Assembly: GCA_017301975.1 (NCBI GenBank)
Contig: JAFLEI010000017.1
Coordinates: forward strand, 62,001-126,000
From: Verrucomicrobiota bacterium
Lineage (GTDB): Bacteria > Verrucomicrobiota > Verrucomicrobiia > Verrucomicrobiales > Verrucomicrobiaceae
Direction: 5' to 3'
DNA length: 64,000 nt
This document shows, piece by piece, positions 32,509 through 41,123 of this stretch. Below the pieces are notes generated by a model. That model searched no databases, was not told the DNA's origin, and was given only the letters and a program-made list of their open reading frames with translations. Position 1 is the stretch's first letter, and each line of letters starts with the position of its first letter. A program made the position numbers and the translations under genes.

Positions 32509-34729
32509 AACCTTCGAGATTAGTATAGGGGTTGTCTGAATCAAACTTAAATGGTTTTTGGTCGCTGTAATCTGGCGGATGTCCTGCAGCATCTGTCTCC
32601 CCGTGGTATTCATACTCCAGCCACTTGGGATGACCTGGCACGGTATTTTGATTTGTTGTTCCGTCTTTGACTACTCCAGTCAGACGATGTTGTCCTTCTT
32701 CCACATAGATTCTCCCTTCGGGGTTGAGCAGAGCTGATGTTTTGTCAGTCTGCGAACCCGTTCCGCCTTTGACAACATTGTTAGGGCTGCGTGCCTCAGG
32801 CGCGTAAAAGCGGACCCACTTCTTGCCTCCCTGCTCAAAGATGAACCAATGCTCCGAGGACTGCAACAGTTTGGCACCTTCCGGAAGTTCGGGCCTTCCG
32901 CCGCTGACGTGTTGCTTGCTTGGAAGAGAGGGTTCTCCCCTTGCCAGTGCAGCCTTCGCATCCGCCAAGGCCCTTTGCTGCGTTTCATTCAGCGGCTCCT
33001 TCTGGCTTTCCAGCTTCCGAACCTGCTCCCGCACCACCCACTGCGCTTGGGCGAAGTCCGCCTGTGTTGTCGGGTGCCCGCGCTGCTCGGGCGGGCGGTT
33101 CATCACATTGTGGATGAGCTTCTGCGACTGCTCCACGCTCAGCGGCGGAGTGGAGGGCCGACCGACGGGTGTGGTATTTGGTGGTATTGGTGGCTGTGGC
33201 TGATCCTGGCTCGTCTTGGCAGGGGCAAGGCCGGTGGTGGTGGCTTCGGCTGCGCCGCCCAGGAGGGCTCCGCCGATGCCTGCCTGGAGGGTCTCTTCAA
33301 TGATGTCTTTCCAGGGCTTGTCGGGATTGTAGGTGTAGCGCTCGAGGATGCCCTGGATGAACTGGTCCGGGGCTTCTTCGCGCAGGCCTTCCTTGACGCT
33401 GCCGGCGGCGACGGCTTTGAACCACTGGCGGAAGTTTTCCTTGAAGGCGGGCTGTCGCAGCAGGGCCTCGATGCCCTGGGTGCCGCCTGCGGCGGTGAGG
33501 AGGTAGGTGCTGGCGGCTCCGGCGAGGGCGGGGATGAAGGCTTTGTTGAGCGCTTTGGCTTCGCTGTCTCCGCCGTTCATGTAGCCCTGCACGGCGTCTC
33601 CGTACATGCCGCCGAAGGTTTGCAGTCCGGCGGTGGCTGCGGTGCCACGCAGGCCCCATGTCCGGGCGGCCTGGGCGACTTGCGCTGCGGTCCTGAGTCC
33701 GAAGGCGGCACCGCCTGCTTTGAGTGTGAGTGAGGTGAGCCCGCCTACGCCGAGGCTGGGGAGGGTGCTGACCACCATGCTGGTGCCCGTGTACACCCAC
33801 TGGCCGGTGGGCAGGGCCGAGCTGTAGGCACCGATGAATGCCGCTTCATTGGACAGCTTCTTATACAAATCCATCGCACCGGGGCTGCGCGTGGCTGCCT
33901 CATACGCCCCCACGGCGCTTTTGGCGATGCCTGTGATTGCGCCGACCACGCCGACCAGTGCCTGGCGCAACCGTATTTTCCATGCGCCTGAACTGAAGAT
34001 GCCGCTGTGCTCCTGGCGAAACTTTTCCAGCATTTCCACATCGCTCATGCCTTTGGGCTGCTTTGCCTCCCAATGGGCGTCATATCCCATCGTGCGCAGG
34101 ACGTCGAGCTGGGCCTTGGAGGCCCGCTGCTGCAGCTCTGGAAAGCGGGCCATCGCCGCCGCCTTCTCGGCTTCGCTGCCCGAGGCCTGCTCCACGGCCT
34201 GGCGGTAGGCGCTTTCATCCAGAAAGCGGTCGGGGTTCACCCAGATGGATCCGCCCGGGCCATGGCGCACGGCTGCGTCCGTATCGCCACGGCTCCAGTC
34301 GCTGATGCGCAGCATCTCCAGGTGGTGGCGGAGGTCCTTGGGGTCGATGCCGTATTTGGCGGCCTCCTGATCGAGGTCATCGAGATGGGACTGGGAGAGA
34401 GGGGTGCCGGGACTGTCTCTGTCTTTTTCCCTCAGCGCTTGCTCGGTGATCCAGTTGCCGGCGACGCCTTTGCCCCACTGCTGGTAGATGCGAGCGGCGA
34501 TCTCCGGGAGCTGCTGAGCCTTGGTTTTGATCTGGGCCTCCTGCTGCTGGATGTGCTGAAGGAGGGCCTTCATGCCGGCCTCGTACTCGGGGCCTCGCTG
34601 GGGGAATTTTTTCACCAGCTCTGCGTGGCGTGTGCGTAGCTCGTCTTCTAGAGCTTCAAGGCTGGTGGCGGTGCCGCGCTGGCCAGCGGATTCAAGCAGG
34701 GTGCGGCGTGGTTCGCGCTCCTTGCGCAA
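32501..34729 (-). CDS. Gene B, main part: toxin-like giant protein (frameshift near 34.8 kb)
   Basis: 742 residues as an open frame, continuing upstream to about 34840 in the same frame (ASGATEYDPKAVEAHKKATA), where it should join the N-terminal piece at 34830-35556. Contains the charged helical domain also in gene A (LPEIAARIYQQWGKGVAGNW, KDLRHHLEMLRISDWS), a glycine/alanine-rich region (LVGVVGAITGIAKSAVGAYE; ILERYTYNPDKPWKDIIEET) similar to phage large polyvalent proteins, the linker unit PSTPPLSVEQSQKLIHNVMN, and a ~125-residue C-terminal module (GAKLLQSSEHWFIFEQGGKK, GRIYVEEGQHRLTGVVKDGT). The EGQHRL phrase recalls the ExxHR of ParB-like nucleases, but that is weak. The stop overlaps the candidate immunity start. 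Confidence 0.7.
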   Translation of the reverse strand: MRKEREPRRTLLESAGQRGTATSLEALEDELRTRHAELVKKFPQRGPEYEAGMKALLQHIQQQEAQIKTKAQQLPEIAARIYQQWGKGVAGNWITEQALREKDRDSPGTPLSQSHLDDLDQEAAKYGIDPKDLRHHLEMLRISDWSRGDTDAAVRHGPGGSIWVNPDRFLDESAYRQAVEQASGSEAEKAAAMARFPELQQRASKAQLDVLRTMGYDAHWEAKQPKGMSDVEMLEKFRQEHSGIFSSGAWKIRLRQALVGVVGAITGIAKSAVGAYEAATRSPGAMDLYKKLSNEAAFIGAYSSALPTGQWVYTGTSMVVSTLPSLGVGGLTSLTLKAGGAAFGLRTAAQVAQAARTWGLRGTAATAGLQTFGGMYGDAVQGYMNGGDSEAKALNKAFIPALAGAASTYLLTAAGGTQGIEALLRQPAFKENFRQWFKAVAAGSVKEGLREEAPDQFIQGILERYTYNPDKPWKDIIEETLQAGIGGALLGGAAEATTTGLAPAKTSQDQPQPPIPPNTTPVGRPSTPPLSVEQSQKLIHNVMNRPPEQRGHPTTQADFAQAQWVVREQVRKLESQKEPLNETQQRALADAKAALARGEPSLPSKQHVSGGRPELPEGAKLLQSSEHWFIFEQGGKKWVRFYAPEARSPNNVVKGGTGSQTDKTSALLNPEGRIYVEEGQHRLTGVVKDGTTNQNTVPGHPKWLEYEYHGETDAAGHPPDYSDQKPFKFDSDNPYTNLEGYD
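33171..33186 (-). promoter_or_regulatory. TACCAC 10-bp direct repeat site inside gene B
   Basis: Sense strand TACCAC-N4-TACCAC, exact, immediately before the linker unit that leads to the toxin module. Confidence 0.5.
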
Positions 34730-35556
34730 GGCCTCCTGGGCCTCGGTCTGGGCAGTGGCTTTTTTATGGGCTTCGACGGCTTTGGGGTCATACTCTGTGG
34801 CCCCAGACGCTGTGGTGGCGGCGGGGTGGGCGGCTGTGAAGGACTCTGCGAAGCGGGGTTGGTGGAATGGGTGGATGGTTGCTGATCTGGAGCGGATGAC
34901 GGTGGCTGAGTGATGGTTGCGGACTGGGCTGCTTGTTTCAATGCTTCCACAACTTTGGTGTCATACTCCGTGCCTCCGGGCGCTGTAGTAGCGGTGGGTG
35001 GTGTCTGCGGGGGCTGTGCAGGAGATTGCGATGGCGCAGGTGGGGATGGCTGCTGTGCATTGCTCTGCGGAGCGGGGTCGGCGAGATTGGTGGTTGCGGG
35101 TGCGGTGGGAGGCTGATTGCGGAGAGTGGATTCTGCTTCCACCCGGGGGGCTTCTTCGGTGCTTTGTGGTGGTGTGGCGGCGACTGGTGGTGTCTGCTGC
35201 GGCTGTGCAGGAGGCTGAGATGGCGCAGGCGCGGATGTTTGCTGGGAAGTGCTCTGCGGATCAGGGGCTGCGGACTTGGCGGCGAGTTGCCGTGCGGCGG
35301 CAGCAGCGGCTGCTGCTTGCTGGCGCTGAGCAGGGGAGGGCAGAGCTCTGAAAATGAGCGGGGTGGTTTCAGCGCTCTGGCTGGAATATGCCTGTGCGAG
35401 AGGCCGATAGGGGACCTTGACCGGCTGCTGAGGCTGTGATTGCTCAGGCGGGCTGCCCATGATGGGCAGCTTCTTGCGCAGGTAGGTGGGGGGAGCGAAC
35501 AGGGATGGAGTCGTGTCAAACATGGCGGATGCGTGGCCGCAGGGCGGCGGTGGCAC
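34648..35556 (-). CDS. Gene B, N-terminal part (before the frameshift)
   Basis: Starts at a GTG (35556) or the ATG at 35523, with the same beginning as gene C: MPPPPCGHASAMF, then TPSLFAPPTYLRKK. Then ~230 residues of Pro/Gln/Ala-rich sequence with a repeated segment (PQSTEEAPRVEAE / PGGTEYDTKVVEALKQAA). The coherent part ends near 34830; the rest (PKPSKPIKKPLPRPRPRR) is the main gene read out of frame. One extra base around 34815-34840 would give a single ~1018-residue gene B. Confidence 0.65.
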   Translation of the reverse strand: MPPPPCGHASAMFDTTPSLFAPPTYLRKKLPIMGSPPEQSQPQQPVKVPYRPLAQAYSSQSAETTPLIFRALPSPAQRQQAAAAAAAARQLAAKSAAPDPQSTSQQTSAPAPSQPPAQPQQTPPVAATPPQSTEEAPRVEAESTLRNQPPTAPATTNLADPAPQSNAQQPSPPAPSQSPAQPPQTPPTATTAPGGTEYDTKVVEALKQAAQSATITQPPSSAPDQQPSTHSTNPASQSPSQPPTPPPPQRLGPQSMTPKPSKPIKKPLPRPRPRRPCARSANHAAPCLNPLASAAPPPALKL

Positions 35557-35672
35557 CTTCCGTGTTCTTCACAGCGTCGGGTTTCTTTGAGGAGATCGAG
35601 AAAAAGGATTGGGCCGTGATTTGGGAATGCAACGGGAAAATGTGTGGGGATGGTAGAGTATGGTATACGGAT
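35520..35672 (-). promoter_or_regulatory. Shared upstream/leader region of gene B, with TACCAC repeat
   Basis: Copy of the ~150-bp block before genes A and C; includes GTTGCATTCCCAAATCACGG and a TACCAC-type site at 35650-35665 (sense TACCAT-N4-TACCAT). Confidence 0.6.
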
Positions 35673-35935
35673 GACGGTGGGAAGCGGCTGGATGCAGGGG
35701 CTGGTGCGGGACATCCAGCTTTCGACAGTTGGTGGATCAGAGCACCTCTGCCGCATGGTGGCAGTGCGTAGCAGGGTGGAAACATGAGCTGTCGAAATCC
35801 TCAGGGCTTGTCTTTTGGACTGTTCTGCGATAAACAGCCGCCGACATCCTCAGGACGGTCGCATGCCTACCGAAGTTGTTGCTGAAACTGACCACGACAC
35901 GCGTTCGTCAGCACTTTGGCAGAGTGATCAGGGAC

Positions 35936-36002
35936 AAACGCCGAGGGACGGAGGCGTTTGAGACAGTCCGAAGGACTGCCCCGCAGGGGTGAACCTGCGG
36001 GG
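35936..36002 (+). ncRNA. Three consecutive hairpins, candidate structured RNA
   Basis: Within the gene-free stretch 35673-36460: AAACGCC...GGCGTTT (35936-35942/35953-35959), CAGTCC-GAA-GGACTG (35964-35978) and CCCCGCAGG-GGTGAA-CCTGCGGGG (35979-36002, 9 perfect pairs). Hairpins two and three abut and one base separates none of their pairs. Strand is unknown because stems read both ways. Not matched to any RNA family I know. Nothing else is recognised in the stretch apart from the TACCAC-like site near 36290. Confidence 0.35.
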
Positions 36003-36285
36003 AGCAGGTGAATCAACCACTCCGAGGAGGGCAAGGTGCTGGCATGTTCAGTGAGAGGTAGATTCGCTTGGCTCCGCTATCAGCGTCGCTGGTGAGTGAA
36101 TGACCTGCAGCCGCAAGTGTGAGAGCGCTGGCTGAAGAGACTTCATAAAGCCGCTTCAACCAAGGAGGGTTCGGAATCGAGCAGCTGTCCTGACTTTATT
36201 ATTCAAATAGGCTGGCACGTCCCGCGCTATTGGTTGGCGCGTGGGTTCATTTCGGCCACGTGGCCGAAGACGAAACATGGTTAGA

Positions 36286-36301
36286 GTGGTGGTATATGGT
36301 A
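36286..36301 (-). promoter_or_regulatory. TACCAC 10-bp direct repeat site downstream of the gene C immunity gene
   Basis: Sense strand TACCAT-N4-CACCAC, with a third overlapping TACCAC at 36289-36294. Confidence 0.35.
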
Positions 36302-36462
36302 TTGAATCCTGAGAGTAAGTCGCTGCAGCAGGCTGCTGCCCGGTGGCAGCTTGTGGTTGAGGCGGGAAAGTGATTTTTTTTGGGTTGAAGGGCCTCAATT
36401 CACCGATGATAGGACAAGCCTTTGGAATTCAAGGGGGTGGATTCCACGGCCAAAACCTTATA

Positions 36463-37002
36463 TCATGAGCGGGTTACGCTGGCTTTTCCGTGCTCTGGCG
36501 TCAGGGTTCCTGCTTCCTGTTCTTTTCTCAGTTTCAGGGTGCTGCTCCATTCCTCCAGAAGGCCTTCGCGAAGCGATTCATCTTGCAAGCCCCATACAAT
36601 ATTTCCGATCAACTCAGGGCCTAGATAAAATTCAATCTCCAGGCCATGCTTGATGGAGAAACGCTCCAGCAGATGAATGAGAGCTGTGACCTCCTCGAAG
36701 TGGCATTGGTCGACCTCATAGGGCAAAGGTGGCCCCTGAAGTGCGGAATACACATCCAGATAGCCTCCTAAAGGATAGTCTTCTTCAGACGCGTCATCCA
36801 CATTCTTCTCTGACAAAATTTCTTTATCTGCTGATTCGAGCTCAAAGAGCGCTGGTGGTGCGATCAGCCATTGCCGCGATTGCGCCAAAAGCTGTAGCGA
36901 TTCCGCCAACTCAGGCTGATATGTTTGCACATCAGTGGTCAGCACCACGAAAGAAAATTGATCTGTCGGGTGGTTGGAGTCTACATCCATGTTCGTTTGC
37001 AT
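36463..37002 (-). CDS. Candidate immunity protein for gene C
   Basis: 179 residues, strongly acidic (e.g. ADKEILSEKNVDDASEEDY), as expected for an antidote to a basic nuclease module. It starts 4 bp after the gene C stop, on the same strand. Mixed alpha/beta (FSFVVLTTDVQTYQPELAES; LIHLLERFSIKHGLEIEFYL). Family not recognised. Role inferred from spacing, charge and the HNH-like neighbour. Confidence 0.6.
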   Translation of the reverse strand: MQTNMDVDSNHPTDQFSFVVLTTDVQTYQPELAESLQLLAQSRQWLIAPPALFELESADKEILSEKNVDDASEEDYPLGGYLDVYSALQGPPLPYEVDQCHFEEVTALIHLLERFSIKHGLEIEFYLGPELIGNIVWGLQDESLREGLLEEWSSTLKLRKEQEAGTLTPEHGKASVTRS

Positions 37003-37006
37003 TTGT

Positions 37007-40000
37007 TTAATGAGAAGGCGGTTTGGGCGGTTGCGATGGAGGGGGAGGACTCTGCTTAGCAGGATAAATTGGAAGCTGCGAACCTACGTTTCCAGGATTG
37101 TGGCGAAATCCTCCTGGCCTATGTCCGTCCTTGTGACGCGAATATGGCAAAGGAATGTTCAGTGGCAATCCTTGAACATGATGGATGCTAATTTTCTCGC
37201 CCTTTAGGCCAGCGTCTTCGGGGTGATAGTCTATCCATGCATCATCAACAATAGGAACTAAGTTATTTTTGATTAACGCGCGATTGGCTGGACTGAGAAG
37301 ATCTTGGTAACCTACGGTGTCCCATAATTTCATGGTATCTTTCCAATCTTTGGGATTGTTGCGCTTGACGCCTCTGCTCGTGGTGTTGGTCTTTTTCTTT
37401 TTCGCGTTGTTCGGCGAGGGGCTTACAGCACTTCCTAGCAGGCTTTCGTTGCCGGAGCTTGCGATGGATGAAGGAGAGTCATTGCCAGAAGCCGGTGTGC
37501 TTCCAGAGGATCCCGGAGGTGAACTTCCAGAACCAGAGCCTGATGAGGGCGAAGATGGTGGCTCACCGTCTGCGGGGGAGGGCGCTCCGGGTGGATCTCC
37601 TGGCGACGGCCTTTGGAGGACGGCACGTGCTTCCTCCAGTGCCTGCGCTTTGACAGGATCAAGCTCGCGGGGCTGGGGAAGGCTGCGGATGACCTGCTGC
37701 TCATTCTCCAGGTTCTTCACCCGGGTGTGGGCGAGGACTTTTTCGTGGTGATCTAGCTCGCGTTGCTCGTCGAGGCTGAGCGGTCCGTCTTTGGCCTTGT
37801 CTTTGAGGCGCTGGATGTTGTCGAGCACTTCGCCGACTTCCTTCAGATCGGCGGCGGGGGCTGGGAGAGTTTGCGGTTGTTGATTGTCGTTTGCGGTCTC
37901 TCTTTGCTCTTCGAGCTTCGAGGGAGACTTGATTGGCGGTTGCTGGTCGGAACTTGAACCGCTCTGTTCCTTTAAGCGCTGTGTGGCAGCACCTTGCGCA
38001 TCGTCTGTTTCCTTGATGGCTTCAGCGGCCACGGCTGGATCACGGCGGCTCCATGCCTCTTGCAGCAAGGCCTGTGACTTGGCGTCATCGCCAGCCTGTG
38101 CTGCCTTGAGGATGTCTGCACGGTCATTTTCGGCGAGGCCGGCCAGCTTCAGCGTTTTGTCATTGTTTAAAATCTCCAGGACGGACTGCCGGTTTTGCAG
38201 GGTGTTGTGGCCGATCCCCAGCAGTGTCAGCGGCAAGACTCCGAGGGCCACGTCCAGACGCGATCCCCAAAATTGCTTCATTTCGCGGTCCCAGTCCACA
38301 CCGTGAACATCCTGGTCGAGAGAAGCAGCGAGGCTTTGAACTGCTGGCCTTGTGAGGTCTTGCAGTCCCTCCTGGATATTCTCAAAAACGTTGGTGCCAA
38401 CTGCTTGGAGGGCTGCTTTTTTCACCATCTGGCTCGTGGCCTGACCGCTAAGTACCTTGGCGACATTGGGAGCGAGCTTGCCAAGGCCGAAGAGTGAAAG
38501 CTTGTCCAGACCTGCCTTCACAGCGCCGGACACAAGAGCCACCTTGGATGCGGCCGCTTCATCCATCTCGGGATGTGCGGCCATGATTTCGTGGAAGTCT
38601 GCATTGGCGTACCCAGCACCTGCGGCGAGCATTCCCTGGGGGGTGGTGGCCAGGACCAGCGGCAATGATGAGCCCAGGCCGGCGGCCATCTTGCCCAGCA
38701 CGGTGTCATTGAGCGGCTCGGCTTCATTGAGGATCGAGCGCATGGTGAGTGCGAGGCCGTTGCGCTTGCTCTCCCGCTGAAGGGCTTGCGCCATGATGGA
38801 CTTTTCTTCATCACTCAGAGGTCGGAGGGGAAGCTCGCCTGCCTGCTGCACGCGTTTGTAATAATTGTGGCGGGGATCTTGCAGGTCTGCTGACAAGGCT
38901 TGGAGTGCCTGATCCACCGATGTGATGGGGCTCTTGAATGAGGTCTGTCCCTCTCCGACCTGCTGTTTCAGACTCGGCGGAATGCGTGTGACAGACGTGA
39001 ACATGTCCGTGAGCGTCCGCTGTGCTGATGCGCCGACCGTGCCTGCCACGCCCAGCATGTGATTTTCTCCACGCTTTTTGGCGGCTGCCGCCGCGTAGCG
39101 CATGACCAGCTCTCTGTGCGACTCGGGAAGGTCCGCCAAGGTGTCCAGAAGAACGTCCTGCTCATGCTCGCCACCATCCAGCGCTTTGTGAACCAGGCTG
39201 CGGTAGGGATCGAGAAGTGCTGTGACCTGATCATAGGTCTTGTGCCAGGCGGCCTGTTCATCTTTTCCAGCGGTTGGATGAAGCTTCTGCCACTCGGACA
39301 TGGCCTGCAGTTTCTGGCCGCTGGTCATGGCGGACGAAACACCTGCACCTGCCGCGCCATCCACCCGGCTCCGCTGCTCCATTTTCTGCCCGTTCAGATG
39401 ATGGAAGGTCTTGTCATCCACACCGTCGGGCAGGTCATAATTGCGACGGACATAGTCGTCACGGTACGCATTGTAGTTCTGCCGCAGGTCTTCCACGGGT
39501 ATATCGGGGTACTCCTGTTGCAGGAAATGCGTGTTGGCATCTCGCAGGCGCACCTGCTCTGCCAAATCGGGAGGCAGGTATTCATCGTAGCCGCTGCTGC
39601 CGTCCTCTTTTTTCAGACCGTGTTGCACGGGGTTTCCGATCACGCCCAGGTCGTTCAGCTTGGACGCCTCCAGCTTCTGCTCGCCTGCCGCTTGCTCGCG
39701 CGAGCTGACGCTCTGCTGCGAGGTTGCAATGGGGGCATAACCGAGCTCGCGCCGGTTGCCGTCCGGGGTCTGGGTGTAGCGTTTGCCGTCTGTGTCGATC
39801 TGAAAGAGGGGCGTGGAGCCCTCCGGTACGCGGACGGGTTTTCCGTCTACCAAGAAGTGGTAGCTTGTGATGCCGCTGGGGTCGGTGTTGCGGCGCATGT
39901 CCTGAACGGGAATCTGGTGCTGTCTGCCGTGATCGTCCCGGTAGGGGATGGAGGTGCCGGCGACCGAGTGTTCGCGGAGGGAGGCGAGGGCAAAGCCGGT

Positions 40001-40726
40001 GTGGTGCAGCAGGCCGCCTTGGCCATCCGGGTGCGGGGTGAGCTGGCTGCCTTCGATGACGGCCCCGGCTTTTCGTGCATTCTCCAACTGAGCCGCGGCT
40101 CGTGTCTCGATGCCTGTGTCTTTAACAGGAGTTGGAGCTGCTGCGGGTGGCAGGGGCCGCTCCGCCGTGGGGGCCGGTGCCTGGGCGGCGGCGGGTGTGG
40201 CGTTGGATTGCGGAGTGGCGGCAGAGAAGGGGCCTGGCCGTAGCTGCAGAAATTTGGAGAGTGTGCCTTGTGGCTGGCCGACTTCGGTGAGACGGCGCAG
40301 GTAGTCGGGCGGGGTGTCCTTGCGACGAAGAGGAATGGTATTAGCTGGTATTACGCTTTCCGCTGGATCCGGGAGGTCTTGCTTCTCGGGGTGGTTGGAG
40401 GGGCTCATGACCTCCGACTCATCGGGGTGGCTCGGTGGCGGGTCCTGGGGTGCGGCATTGCGCTGCTGCTGAGTTTGCACCTGCGGGGTGGACTGAGCGC
40501 GCTGCAGCAAGGCCTTCCCATAGGACTTCATCTGGCCGGGCATGGACTGGCGCTGGGGTGGCTCCGGCTGGCGGAGTTCCTCATGCCCGGCAGCTTCATC
40601 GGCCTGCGGCTGGGGCGGCTGATCCGCGGGGTAGAGCGGCTTCTTGCGCGGGTAGGTGGGTGGATCGAAGAGGGATGGCGGTGTGTAGAACATGGCGGAT
40701 GCGTGGCCGCTGGGCGGCGGTGGCAC
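37007..40726 (-). CDS. Gene C: polymorphic-toxin-like giant protein with C-terminal HNH-like nuclease
   Basis: 1239 residues (GTG at 40726, or the ATG at 40693). Head MPPPPSGHASAMF then TPPSLFDPPTYPRKK, a Pro/Gln-rich region, a polar domain (~200-420: VPVRVPEGSTPLFQI-like segments, PDLAEQVRLRDANTHFLQQE), then helical and glycine/alanine-rich stretches (LGSSLPLVLATTPQGMLAAG; LSLFGLGKLAPNVAKVLSGQ), an acidic coiled region, a Ser/Gly/Pro linker and a ~115-residue C-terminal module. There, IHHVQGLPLNIPLPYSRHKD (from residue ~1181) and GHRPGGFRHNPGN form the His-rich pattern of HNH/endonuclease-VII-like toxins of polymorphic systems. The 4-bp gap to the next gene supports a toxin-immunity pair. 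Confidence 0.75.
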   Translation of the reverse strand: MPPPPSGHASAMFYTPPSLFDPPTYPRKKPLYPADQPPQPQADEAAGHEELRQPEPPQRQSMPGQMKSYGKALLQRAQSTPQVQTQQQRNAAPQDPPPSHPDESEVMSPSNHPEKQDLPDPAESVIPANTIPLRRKDTPPDYLRRLTEVGQPQGTLSKFLQLRPGPFSAATPQSNATPAAAQAPAPTAERPLPPAAAPTPVKDTGIETRAAAQLENARKAGAVIEGSQLTPHPDGQGGLLHHTGFALASLREHSVAGTSIPYRDDHGRQHQIPVQDMRRNTDPSGITSYHFLVDGKPVRVPEGSTPLFQIDTDGKRYTQTPDGNRRELGYAPIATSQQSVSSREQAAGEQKLEASKLNDLGVIGNPVQHGLKKEDGSSGYDEYLPPDLAEQVRLRDANTHFLQQEYPDIPVEDLRQNYNAYRDDYVRRNYDLPDGVDDKTFHHLNGQKMEQRSRVDGAAGAGVSSAMTSGQKLQAMSEWQKLHPTAGKDEQAAWHKTYDQVTALLDPYRSLVHKALDGGEHEQDVLLDTLADLPESHRELVMRYAAAAAKKRGENHMLGVAGTVGASAQRTLTDMFTSVTRIPPSLKQQVGEGQTSFKSPITSVDQALQALSADLQDPRHNYYKRVQQAGELPLRPLSDEEKSIMAQALQRESKRNGLALTMRSILNEAEPLNDTVLGKMAAGLGSSLPLVLATTPQGMLAAGAGYANADFHEIMAAHPEMDEAAASKVALVSGAVKAGLDKLSLFGLGKLAPNVAKVLSGQATSQMVKKAALQAVGTNVFENIQEGLQDLTRPAVQSLAASLDQDVHGVDWDREMKQFWGSRLDVALGVLPLTLLGIGHNTLQNRQSVLEILNNDKTLKLAGLAENDRADILKAAQAGDDAKSQALLQEAWSRRDPAVAAEAIKETDDAQGAATQRLKEQSGSSSDQQPPIKSPSKLEEQRETANDNQQPQTLPAPAADLKEVGEVLDNIQRLKDKAKDGPLSLDEQRELDHHEKVLAHTRVKNLENEQQVIRSLPQPRELDPVKAQALEEARAVLQRPSPGDPPGAPSPADGEPPSSPSSGSGSGSSPPGSSGSTPASGNDSPSSIASSGNESLLGSAVSPSPNNAKKKKTNTTSRGVKRNNPKDWKDTMKLWDTVGYQDLLSPANRALIKNNLVPIVDDAWIDYHPEDAGLKGEKISIHHVQGLPLNIPLPYSRHKDGHRPGGFRHNPGNVGSQLPIYPAKQSPPPPSQPPKPPSH
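40335..40350 (-). promoter_or_regulatory. TACCAC 10-bp direct repeat site inside gene C
   Basis: Sense strand TACCAG-N4-TACCAT, in the Pro-rich head of gene C. Confidence 0.4.
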
Positions 40727-40845
40727 CTTCCGAGTTCTTCACAGCGTCAGGTTGTTTGAGAGGGGTGGAAAAAGGATTGGGTCGTGATTTGGGAATGCAA
40801 CGGGAAAGTTTAAAAATATGAATAAGTGGTAGAAAGTGGTATTAT
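40690..40845 (-). promoter_or_regulatory. Shared upstream/leader region of gene C, with TACCAC repeat
   Basis: Third copy of the ~150-bp block; contains an exact TACCAC-N4-TACCAC at 40826-40841 on the sense strand, about 135 bp before the ATG. Between here and the ars genes (40860-41120) nothing is recognised. Confidence 0.6.
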
Positions 40846-41123
40846 GGGGTGTTATTTTAGAATGATCTTCTGGAGGTGGTTGTGCAGGGCTGGGGGATCC
40901 CATGCAGACGTAGGGCACCTATCCCCCCTCACCCCAGCCCTTTGACTCACTGCGTTCGCCCTTCGGGCTGCCTGCGGCAGTCTATCTTCGCTGCGCTGCG
41001 GTTCCCCCGGAGAAAAATATTCGTTGTCGTCGTGTGTCAGGGGCGGGGGGAGGGAGAGCCGCTTTGGCTGCCCTAGATAAATCGGACACAGAAATTTTAA
41101 AGCGCTCTAATCAAGAAGCCACA

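Noticed and set aside
34648..34800. C-terminal end of the N-terminal gene B frame (Arg/Pro-rich)
   Set aside because: It is the main gene B sequence read out of frame, not a separate domain.
36100..36200. tRNA-like GGTTCGGAATC stretch
   Set aside because: No acceptor or anticodon stem can be built around it.
36156..36398. 80-residue minus-strand frame near the gene C immunity gene
   Set aside because: Low-complexity head and no partner; possibly a decayed linker piece because it includes a TACCAC-like site, but not enough to call a gene.
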